Assembly (NCBI GenBank): GCA_034406715.1
Contig: CP137872.1
Location: forward strand, 1,167,871-1,231,870
Source: Rhodotorula mucilaginosa
Taxonomy: Eukaryota > Basidiomycota > Microbotryomycetes > Sporidiobolales > Sporidiobolaceae
Direction of reading: 5' to 3'
DNA length: 64,000 nt
In this document: piece after piece, positions 47,491 to 56,713 of the stretch
Layout of the letters: every line of letters starts with the position of its first letter
How positions within the stretch are numbered: position 1 is the first letter of the stretch
Translations under genes and position numbers: made by a program
Notes under the pieces: model-generated
Told to the model about the DNA's origin: nothing
The model's input: the letters and a program-made list of their open reading frames with translations, nothing else
The model's database searches: none

Positions 47491-49257
47491 TCACTCGGAC
47501 TCTTCTTCTCCCCCCTCCTCCTCCTCCTCTCCGTCCGCGCCACCACCCTTGTTCCGCTCCGTCCCCGCGAGTTTCTTAACCCCCGCAGCCCTCGCCACTT
47601 CCGCCAGAAACCGGTCCCCTCCCCCTTTGCCCCCTTGAGTCTGCGTCTGCGTCTGCGACTGAGCACCGCGGGGTAAAGAACTCGGATCGGTAAACACTTG
47701 GTGGACGAATTTCGCGACGCCGACTTCTCCGAACTCGACTTCGCTCCGGGGACCCCAGCGCCACTCGATCGCCGGATCGCCCGCCTCCGCTCCGGCATCC
47801 TTCCCTTTTTGCGTCGCTCGTTGCGTCTGCGTTCGGGCTTGTGACTTGGTACCCCCTTGAGTGGCGGCGCCGAGGTGGGCCGACGATCCGCGTTCGAGGT
47901 ATTGCTGCTTGACCAAGGTGGAGAGGAAACTCGAGAGGGTGATGGAATCCGGGTGAGGGGACGCGAGCGAGAGCAGGAGGGTGGTCGAAGGGGTGAGGGA
48001 GAGCCGTTTCAGGTACGAGACGAGTTGGTCTGCGCGGGTGTGCGGAGGAGGTATAACGCGCATGTAAGTCAGACAAGGGCAGAGGGGTTCGAGAACGTGA
48101 GGGAATGAGGAGTGGCGACACTCACCGTCTCCGAGGACTTTGCCGTTGACGAGGATGAGAGCGAGCACGACCCCCAAGATGCCATACAGTGCGCCTTCCT
48201 CCCTCTTGTTATCGCGCAGGACCGCTCCCGCCGTGCCATCGTCGTCAGCGTCTCCATCTCCATCGGCGTGCCATTCGCTCAAGACGCGCCGGAGCGATTT
48301 CTTCCTGCCGTTGTGACCTTGATCTTGATTCTGATCGCCACCGTCGGTCGGGGAGAAGGAGAGGTCCGAGTACCGGTGCGTTTGGACGTGTCGGAGGAGG
48401 GGGAGGGGCACGATCGACCGGACGACGTACGCTTTCGGTTGCGCTGCGGGCGTGTAAGGGTGTCGGCGAATTTATCTCCGCCGGGCTGGGTTACGTGGTG
48501 AGAGGAAACCAGGGAGCCTCACCCTTGCCGGTGGCGGATTCCTTTTGGCGGAGGGCGACGAGGTCGAGTCCGAGGACTTCGCGGAGGATCTTTTGCACCT
48601 TGGGGAGCAGCGACGTAAAGTGGCGGCCCCTCCCGTCCGTCAGCACTGCGGCGGGGCGCGTACGATGAGTTAGTACTCGTTTCTGGGATGGACGGAGTAC
48701 CCCCGGAGCAGAGACTGACCGGCTTTGACGATGTCCTGGCGGCGGAGGACGCAGCGGTGCGACTCGTTGAACAGAATCCAGCGGACCATCCCCTGGATGT
48801 AGAACTTTTTTTCCTGTTCGCGGGCGGGCGGGCGCGGTGTGAGCAAATTGTTCGAAGTGTTTCTTGCAAGGGGCGAACTCGCCTCTTCGGTGAGGTCGCC
48901 CTTTTTGCCCTTGCCGGCCTGGCCATCTCGGTCACTGTCACTGCTGTCGTCGCCGTCGTCGCTGTCGTCGTCCTCCTCGTCCGAGTCTGCGCGTTTCTTG
49001 CCCTTGCCCTTGCCCTTGTTCTTTGACTGGCTCTTTGCCGGTGCGCGTTTCCCCACCGTCGTCTTTTTGCGCTTGTTGGAACGTGCTCCTCCTCCGCTGT
49101 CGTTGCTGTCATGGTCGGTCTGCTCCTCCTCCTGCTCCTCCTGCTCGTCGTCGTCGACTGCGCGGCGTTTCTGCGTGCGGGCGGGGCGTGCGTGAGTTGA
49201 CACACAGGGAGGTCCGACTGGACTGGACTTTTGACTGACTGCTGCTGCTCTGCCCAT
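47491..49257 (-). CDS. NSE3: SMC5/6 complex subunit NSE3 (MAGE homology domain)
   Basis: Exons (minus) 48720-49257 (with a possible in-frame 69-nt intron 49171-49239), 48523-48645, 48126-48443 and 47491-48029; about 505 aa. The first ~140 residues are Lys/Asp-rich and disordered. The MAGE homology domain begins at KKFYIQGMVRWILFNESHR, with FTSLLPKVQKILREVLGLDL, KAYVVRSIVPLPL, GALYGILGVVLALILVNGKV (the conserved MAGE helix) and DQLVSYLKRLSL; WRWGPRSEVEFGE is the winged-helix WGPRA-like motif typical of MAGE/NSE3. NSE3 pairs with NSE1 (RING) and NSE4 in the SMC5/6 head module for DNA repair. A ~40-residue Gln/Thr-rich insertion precedes the WRWGPR motif. The start codon is 173 bp from that of MVD1. 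Confidence 0.87.
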
Positions 49258-49430
49258 CTCTCTCTGTGTGTATAGCGCTGGGAGAGCTAAGAAGCGAGAG
49301 CGAAGACAAGAGCGCGCGTCGACGCGTCGAGCTTGGGCGCCTCCCCTCGAGCACTTTCCTCTCCGTCGTCCCACTCTCCCTCTCTCTGTACTCTGTAAGT
49401 CACCGGAGTTGGTGCTGTATAGCGACAAGG
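49258..49430. promoter_or_regulatory. Short bidirectional promoter, NSE3 / MVD1
   Basis: Only 173 bp separates the two start codons. CT-rich, with CTCTCTGTGTG near the left end; no TATA box near either start. Confidence 0.6.
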
Positions 49431-50800
49431 ATGGCAGACCAGGTGTACGAAGCGACCTGCACCGCCCCCGTCAACATTGCCGTCGTCAAATAGTAACTCC
49501 GGATTCTCCCCCTCTGTCATGAACCTTCACACTGACTATAGCCACGCCGCAGCTGGGGCAAGCGCGACACGACCTTGATCCTCCCGACCAACTCGTCCCT
49601 CTCCGTCACCCTCTCGCAGGACGACCTCCGCTCCCTCACCTCGGCCAGGTGCATCACCGCCGCCGGTCAGGGTTCTGGGGAGGACCGCCTCTGGCTCAAT
49701 GGACACGAGGAAGAAATCAAACCAGACGGGAGGACCCACCGCTGCCTCGCCGAACTCAGGCACTTGCGCAAAGCCCTCGAGGTGAGGCGCCCCCTGTCCC
49801 TTTTCGAGAGCGGGAGAGGGATACTAACCCCCCGACATGTATTCGCCCCCAGTCCCGCGACGCCTCGCTGCCCAAATTGACGGCGTACCCTCTGCACATC
49901 GCCTCGGAGAACAACTTCCCCACCGCTGCCGGCCTCGCCTCGTCCGCCTCGGGCCTCGCCGCCCTCATCGCCACCATCTCTCAGCTCTACTCGCTCACCC
50001 CTCAAAACGGCATCTCGATCTCGGACCTGTCCCGCATCGCGAGGCAAGGGTCCGGTTCGGCGTGTAGGAGTATGTTTGGTGGCTATGTCGCGTGGGAGAT
50101 GGGCCAGAAGGAGGATGGAAGTGATTCCGTCGCGGTCGAGGTGGCCCCGGCGAGTCATTGGCCCGATCTGCACGCCCTGATCCTCGTCGTCTCGGACAAG
50201 AAGAAGGGCACCCCTTCCACCGCGGGGATGCAACGCACCGTCGCCACCTCGGACTTGTTGCAACACCGCATCGACAAGGTCGTCCCCGCTCGGATGCAGC
50301 GCATCTCGCAAGCCATCCTCGACCGCGATTTCGACCAGTTTGCGGTCGAGACCATGGCCGACTCGAACCAGTTCCACGCCGTCTGCCTCGATACCCAACC
50401 CCCCATCTTTTACCTGAACGACGTCTCGCGCGCCGTCATCCAACTCGTCACCGAACTGAACCGCGCCAGTGTCGACGACGCCGGACGGGGCTACGTCGCC
50501 GCGTACACGTACGACGCCGGACCGAACGCGGTCCTCTACATCCGAGAACCGGACGTCGACCGCGTCCTCCGCCTCGTCGAGCACTACTTCCCGCAGTCCG
50601 CCTCGTCCTCTTCTGCTATCCCGACCGACATCCCCGCCGGGTTCAACGCCCAGGTCATCCCTCAGCACCCGCTCGGCAGCGTCGCGCGCATCATCCACAC
50701 CAAAGTCGGAGACGGACCGCGCGTCCTCGAGTCTGCCCAACACGGCCTCCTCGACCCGCAATCCGGTTTGCCCAAGTCTGTGGTGGCCTCGGCGGCGTAG
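49431..50800 (+). CDS. MVD1: Mevalonate diphosphate decarboxylase
   Basis: Exons 49431-49492, 49553-49781 and 49853-50800 encode 412 aa (yeast enzyme is similar). It converts mevalonate diphosphate to isopentenyl diphosphate with ATP, feeding sterol and carotenoid synthesis. The N-terminus has CTAPVNIAVVKYWGKRD (reassembled over intron 1, which splits the Tyr codon), LPTNSSLSVTL, the GHMP-kinase-type ATP loop FPTAAGLASSASGLAAL, RQGSGSACRSMFGGYVAWE, VVSDKKKGTPSTAGMQRT, and the late AYTYDAGPNAVLY, where Asp is the catalytic residue. The second intron has a good branch site ACTAAC. Head to head with NSE3; convergent with ILV1 at 159 bp. Confidence 0.96.
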
Positions 50801-50959
50801 TTCTCTTCTTTTGAATACAGGGGGTTATTGGGTCGTCTTCTCGTCGTCGCTCTCGAGAGTGTTCACGGGCCGGACTTCTCCTCCGGAAAAAAAGCGCAAC
50901 TCTCGCCAAGTCAGGCGGGTTTTTTTTCTTGGAAAGACGAGGTGTTCCCCGAATTTCTT

Positions 50960-53144
50960 CTACGGACCCGTTACCTCTCCCGCGTCATCGTCGTCATCGT
51001 CGTCATCGTCCTGGCCCATAAACTCTGCCCACCGCTGCGTCTCTTCGCAGTACGGGTACGCGAGCCCTTGCAGCCACCCGTCGAACCGTGCCGACGATTC
51101 CCCCTCGGGGATCTGTAGCCCGCACAACACCTTGCCGACGTCTGTCCCGTGGGAGTCAGCTTTTTGGTTCTTTTTCGTCGAGAGGGAGAGAGGGAATGCG
51201 CGTACCGCCGCCTTGGTTCCGGTAGTGGAAGAGGGAAATGTTGAACCCGCTCGGCAGCGTTTCCAAAAATTTGCGCAGCGCGTTCGGCCTCTCGGGGAAC
51301 TCGAACCGGAACACACGCTCGTTCACGGCACCGCGCGCCGACTTGGCGTTCCCGCCGACGAGGTAACGCGAGTGAGATTTCGCGAGCTCGTTGTCGGAAA
51401 TGTCGAGCGCGTGCATGCCGCCGCGGTTCAGCGCCGCAAAGATCTCGGACAGTTCTTGCGTTCGGAGTTCGTGCGGGGACGGGATCGGAGTCGAGGTCCC
51501 TGTTGCCGAGTTGGCGTTGGTGTTGGCGCGCGAAGAGGAAGAGGACGAGGCGAGGTAGAAGGAGAGGTAGATGTAGGCGCGTTTGGAGGACGAGTAGCGG
51601 TAGACAAACTCGGTCACGGCGCGCGGGTGGATCACCGAGTGCAGGGCCAGGAAGCTGTGCAAGCGCCGTCAGCTGAGCTCCTTCCTGCAAGGTAAGGCTC
51701 GAACGGGGGACTCACGCTCCGGGCTTTTCGGGAATGACGACCCTCAGCATGACTTCCTTGCCCTCTCCGACCTCGGCGCGCTCGGCGATGAACCGCAAGC
51801 GCGAAAAGTTGATGTTGGCGCCCGAGACGACCGAGACGAGGTTCAGTCGTTTCCCGAGGAGGTTGTTTTGCTGCACCCATTTCTTGGCGCCCGCGACGCC
51901 GAGTGCTCCGGACGGTTCGGGGACCGCGCGGGTGTCTAGCGGGGTGGCGTTAATGGTATTAGATTCGGATCCGCGGAGAAGGGCGCTCGGAAAGAGAACC
52001 TGACGCGCTCACCCTGGAAGACATCCTTGATGGCGGCGCACAGTTCGTCGTTCGAGACGAGGACAATCTCGTCGACGAGTTGGGCACAGACGCGCAACGT
52101 CTCGTCTCCCATCCTCCTTACTGCCGTCCCGTCCGCAAACAGTCCCACCTCGCTCAGGGTCAAGTACCGGCCTGCTCCGAGGGTCTGCGCGAGCGCGTCA
52201 GCGTCGTACGTCTCGACGCCGATGACTTTGACGCGGGGAGGCGCGACCGCTTTGATGTAGGCCGCCATGCCGGCGAGGAACCCCCCGCCTCCGACGGGGA
52301 TAAACACGGCGTCCAACTTGGACACGTCGGTTTGGCGCAAGACTTCGACGGCGGCGGTCCCCTGACCGGCGATGACGTACGGGTCGTTGAAGGGCGGGAT
52401 GATGGTCAAGCCGTGGACTTGGGCGAGTCGGCTGCATTCGCGCTGCGCCTCGTCAAAGTCGGCCCCGTGGAGGACGACGCGCGCGCCGAGTCGGTCGACG
52501 TTCTGGTACTTGATCGAGGGCGTGTTCAAGGGCATGACGATCGTGCAGGCGATGCCGAGCTCTCGTCCCGACATGGCGACTCCTTGGGCGTGGTTGCCGG
52601 CCGAGCAAGCAATGACGCCCCTCCACCGTTCCTCGTCCGACAGTTGCCGCATGAGGTTGTAGGCCCCCCTTAGTTTGAACGAAAAGACGGGCGTCATGTC
52701 CTCTCGCTTGAGGAGGAGGTTGTTGCCCAACCGTTGCGAGAGCGAGACGGCCGGAGTGAGCGGAGTCCCCTCGGGCAGGATCGAATAGACGTTGGACGTG
52801 AGCGACATGAGCATATAGTTAGGCGTCCCGTCCGGCTTCATCAGGTGGGCTGGCCGCGCATGCATAGTGTTAGCTTACAGATGCTCTCCTCGAGTCAGGA
52901 GTGCAAACGCACCGGGCACGCGCTTGTACATGTCGGGCTGGGCAGGGAAGCTCGGTCGCTGGACTCGGCATCCATCCGGCAGCAGGATCCCTGCATCGCT
53001 GCCGTCGAGCGTAGTCGAGGTTCTCCTCCGCCGCGGTTGCTGCGGCTGCTCGCCGTCGTGGTGTCCTCCGTTGCTCAATCTCGGTTGAGTTCCTTCAGCT
53101 TCAGAGACGAGCCCGCGTGCAGTCGGCCCCGTAGCAGAAGTCAT
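50960..53144 (-). CDS. ILV1: Threonine dehydratase (deaminase), biosynthetic, two regulatory ACT-like domains
   Basis: Exons (minus) 52913-53144, 52013-52849, 51716-51935, 51206-51654 and 50960-51141 encode 639 aa. PLP-dependent first step from threonine to isoleucine. Catalytic half: [20 protein letters not shown] (PLP lysine in SFKLRGA), [50 protein letters not shown]. The regulatory half has two ACT-like units, the first starting [17 protein letters not shown] and the second [18 protein letters not shown], in which isoleucine feedback is expected, by family. A low-complexity loop ([14 protein letters not shown]) lengthens the first ACT unit. The tail is a run of nine Asp then AGEVTGP. The N-terminal ~75 residues are a poorly conserved, possibly mitochondrial leader. 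Tandem with tRNase Z, 165 bp apart. Confidence 0.95.
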
Positions 53145-53309
53145 TCCCTCGCCTTGCTCTAGTGATGTCGGAGCTTGAGCAGATCAAGTCGCTGATCGTG
53201 ATCTCGGAGGAGGAGCCGCTCGCCGGTTTCCGCCGTTTATCTCCGACGATCCTTTAGCGACTACCTCTCCAAGCTGCAGCTGAAACCTGGAACAGCCTTG
53301 AGTATATGA

Positions 53310-54858
53310 TCACTTGGATTTCCCGCCGCGAGCCAGCTTGTCCCGCCGCGGAATCTCAATCTCGAGGAAATCCCTCGCCGCCATCACAGCCGCCATCCCT
53401 TCTTCCTGCTCGACTTGGACTGACCCCCCCACCGCCCGCAAGTCCGCATCCGTCTCCGCAACCCCTCGGAAAGCCTGCTCCGCCTGCCGCTCAATCTCTC
53501 TCAGCATCCGCGCCCATTTCTCCCGACTCGCGTCGGAATCGCCATCTCTGTTCGCCTCTCTCGCTTCGGGATCGGGATACTTGACGCTCAGGTGGTTCAA
53601 TACGAGTTGTTGGGCTCGGATCGATCGGGCGAACCGTCCGGCGACTTGGGGAGTCGAGTGGCCGTGAGATTGTGCGAGTGCGGTGACGGATTCGAGCGAG
53701 TGGAGCGGCGGGAGGCTGTTCGACTCGGTGTTTTCTTCGTGAGACTGATTGCCCTTTGTGGTCTTGAGCGGCGACTGCGACTCGTCCAAGGTGGGCAAGT
53801 AGGCGTTGGTCGACTCGTGCACGACCAGGTCGACTCGCCGCGCCGCCTCGTCGCACGCTCCCAAATCGGCGGCACCGCGTATGAGCGGCACGAGCGCACT
53901 CGCGTCGTACGTATCACCGAGGATGACGATCCTCCTCCCTCCGTTCTCGAGATCGAGCCCGGGCGCTCGCAACACCGTCCCGTCTGCTAATCGCACCTCT
54001 TCGTCCGGGTTGGCTTGGAATCGGGACAGGAGCGAGAGTGGGTTCGTCAGACCGTGAGAGGCGAGCAGGCCGGCGCGGTTGATCGGGTTCTTGAGGTGCG
54101 GGATGTATCGCGCGGGTTCGATCGGCAAGGTGCGCGGCGATTCGTCAAACAAGTAGCCGAGGCAGCGGACTGGCGGCGGGGCTGGAGTCAGCTCCTGAAT
54201 TAATGCGAGTCACAAGTGGAAAATGTGGGGACTCGACTGGTGTGGAGGATCGGTCCCGCGCTGACGGTGACGCCGTCCTCCGACAAAAAGTTTCGCCAAT
54301 ACCCGTCCTGTTCGTCCGCTCTCAGATCCTGACCGAGTCGCTCGCTCGGGTGCAGCTCCTGTGAGAGATCGCACTGTTCGTCGGGGAAGAGCAACTCGTG
54401 CACTCGGTACGGGCGCGAGAGGATCGTCTGCGTGAGGGAGAGGGTGCAGCGGAGGAATTGGCGCAGTCCCGACGGCCCGTAAATTTCGAGCGGGTCCGCT
54501 TCGGCGGTGGCGTTCGAGTCGGCGGCGCTGATGGTCGCCAACAGGCCGGGCAAGCCGTTCACGTGGTCCGCTGCAGGCGAGGACCTTGAGTGTGTCAGCG
54601 CGCGAACAGAACCTGTCCACTCCCGACCGACCGACCGACCGACCGACCGTGCATGTGAGTGACAAAGATTCGCGCAATCTTGCTCATGGCGAGCTTTTTG
54701 CACCGCGCGTCGAGCAAGCGGTGCTGCGTGCCTTCGCCGGCGTCGACCATCCACAGCCTCGAGTCGAGTCTCACGACGAGCGAACTGACGTTCCGAGTCG
54801 CGCACGGGCGACCGGCCGCCGTCCCGAGAAAGGACACGCTCAGAGTGTCGACCGGCAT
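53310..54858 (-). CDS. tRNase Z, short-form (ELAC1-like) 3' processing endonuclease
   Basis: Exons (minus) 54648-54858, 54238-54570 and 53310-54169 encode 467 aa. A metallo-beta-lactamase fold enzyme that removes the 3' trailer from pre-tRNA. Motifs: SFLGTAAGRPCATRNVSSLV (RNase Z start), WMVDAGEGTQHRLL, the zinc motif THMHGADHVNGLPGLL (His-x-His-x-Asp-His, joined over intron 1), IYGPSGLRQFLR, GPILHTIRCLGYLF with a later ligand His, IVILGDTYDAS, and VHESTNA. The C-terminal half is longer than in ELAC1, with an inserted Ser/Glu-rich loop. HSTPQVAGRFARS is the conserved late HST motif. The donor of intron 1 lies in a CCGA tandem repeat. Start is 192 bp from that of the isomerase gene. Confidence 0.9.
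54622..54649. repeat. (CCGA)n repeat covering a splice donor
   Basis: Six CCGA units. On the transcribed strand the repeat is GTCG-type, and its first unit is the 5' splice site of the tRNase Z intron. Confidence 0.8.
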
Positions 54859-55050
54859 GGCTGGCCTGGGCCTTGCTTAGGGGTCCCGAGTAGCTATGGT
54901 CAAGGGTCAGCAGTCTTTGAGCCTTCTCATCAGTGCCACGTCAGCGCCTAACTCCGCGGATTTGAGCGGAGTAGTCCGGCTTTCACCTGCTCCCGACCTT
55001 CTCAAACTTCCACTCTCACCTCTCTATACACTCACGCTATACGGTCAAGG

Positions 55051-56451
55051 ATGACCTACTCGTCCGCCCAGCTCATCCGCTGCGAATTCCCCGCCGAGCA
55101 TGTCCTCCTCCTCGCGATGAACCGCCCGCCCGTCAACGCCTACTCGGACCAGCTCGCGCGCGAACTGCAGCTCCACCTCGAGACCGCTTCGAGCGATCCG
55201 GACGTGCGCGTTGTGGTGCTCTCTTCTGATGTCGAAAAGGGGTTCACGGCCGGTTTGGACCTCTTTGCGTGCGTGCAGCGATTCGGTTCTAGTGCGGGCC
55301 GAAAGCTGGGACTGATCCCCACCTGAAACTGGGGCAGCACCGGCACGCTCTCGCACAAATCGGCAGACGCAGCCCGCACAGCTCTGCACATCCGTCAGGT
55401 GGGTGGTCTCCATGGGGGGAGGCAGCACTCGAGAAAAAGGAGGGGCGCTCTGACCCTGGAGCAAATCCCGTCCCGCCCAGCACATGGATTTCTTGCAGCG
55501 CTGCGTCTCGGCCATCCAGGCGTGCGACAAACCCGTCATCGCCGCCGTGCACGGCATCTGCTTCGGCGCCGGGCTCGACTTGATCTCGGCGTGCGACGTC
55601 CGCCTCTGCGCAGAAGGGACCCTCTTTTCCATCAAGGTGCGTCTCGGCTCGGGCGGGGCTTCTTCTTTTCGAGGGTCGTCCTTACTTACCGACTTGCTTC
55701 GCACTGGACAGGAAGTCGACATCGGCCTCGCAGCCGATATCGGGTCGTTGCAGCGCCTCCCGCGCGTCACCTCGAACGCCTCGCTCCTGTACGAACTCGC
55801 CCTCACGGCGCGCACGTTCGGTCCCGCCGAGGCCGAGAAACTCGGACTCGTCAGTCGGACCGTCACCGGCAAAGGTTTCGAGCGAGTCCGGCACGAGGCG
55901 ATCGAGTTGGCCAAGGTCGTTGCCAGTGAGGCGTCACTCGTTTTTTTCGGTGTGTCGGAGGTGGTTGGCTCTGCGGTTGACCCTTTAACCCGCCCCCTAG
56001 GCAAATCTCCCATTGCGACCTTGTCGACCAAGCATCTTCTCAACTACTCGCGCGAGCACACCGTCCAGGAAGGGTTGCAGTACACGCAGGCGTGGTGAGT
56101 TGCCCGGTCTCTTGCTTTTGCGGTTTCTAGTCTTGCTTGCGGCTGATCTTGGGTTTGTTTCTTGAACAGGAACATGGTGAGCCCGAGTTTCTTCTCACTC
56201 TGATGAGCTCTCGGTTTTGGTGCTTTGGCAACGTCTTCCAAGCGGATTCATTGACTGACGACGGTTTTTCGTTCCTAAAGGGCATGGTCCAAGCGAACGA
56301 CGTCACGGCCGCGATCCAAGGGTGCGTTCTCCTCAAGCTTGCTGTCTGCGTACTCTCGGCTGACCAAAAATGGAAACCCTGCTCTCCCAGCTTTACGATG
56401 AAGAAGCCGCCCGTGTTTGAACCGCTGTCGGAGAAAAAGGCCAAGCTTTGA
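55051..56451 (+). CDS. Peroxisomal delta3,5-delta2,4-dienoyl-CoA isomerase / enoyl-CoA hydratase family
   Basis: Exons 55051-55268, 55338-55398, 55481-55636, 55712-55925, 56001-56094, 56170-56176, 56281-56321 and 56391-56451 encode 283 aa. Crotonase fold: LAMNRPPVNAYSDQL, oxyanion-hole blocks FTAGLDL and GICFGAGLDLISACDVR, and KEVDIGLAADIGSLQRLPR, whose Asp and Glu/Asp pattern is the dienoyl-CoA isomerase (ECH1) signature rather than simple hydratase. The protein ends EKKAKL: the terminal AKL is a type 1 peroxisome signal. It would serve beta-oxidation of odd-position double bonds in unsaturated fatty acids. Exon 6 is 7 nt (G AAC ATG), fixed by phase on both sides. Head to head with tRNase Z. 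Confidence 0.92.
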
Positions 56452-56713
56452 GGTCTCTTTCCGGTAAGAAGAACCGCGCGCCTGGACAAGCGAGAGACTG
56501 GTGGGCAATGTTGTTTATGTGGGAACTGTTGCAATCATGAGGGCGATTCCGTCCTGCCGTCGTGGCGAGAAGGCTTGACGAAGACGCAGTTGTAACGTCA
56601 TCGGGAAACTTCTACGGTGTCTAAATTCGATGCGTTTCCTTGAGACATGGGCGCGGCCACGTTCTTGTTGCCGAGGTAGAAAGTCGAAGAGAAGGAGGAC
56701 GGAAGCTCGTCGA
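56452..56713. other. Convergent intergenic gap
   Basis: 262 bp between two gene ends; nothing notable. Confidence 0.4.

Noticed and set aside
48720-49257. Certain extra intron 49171-49239 in NSE3
   Set aside because: Both versions keep the frame (69 nt, no stop), and the region is disordered, so the sequence alone cannot decide. The unspliced exon was listed with the alternative noted.
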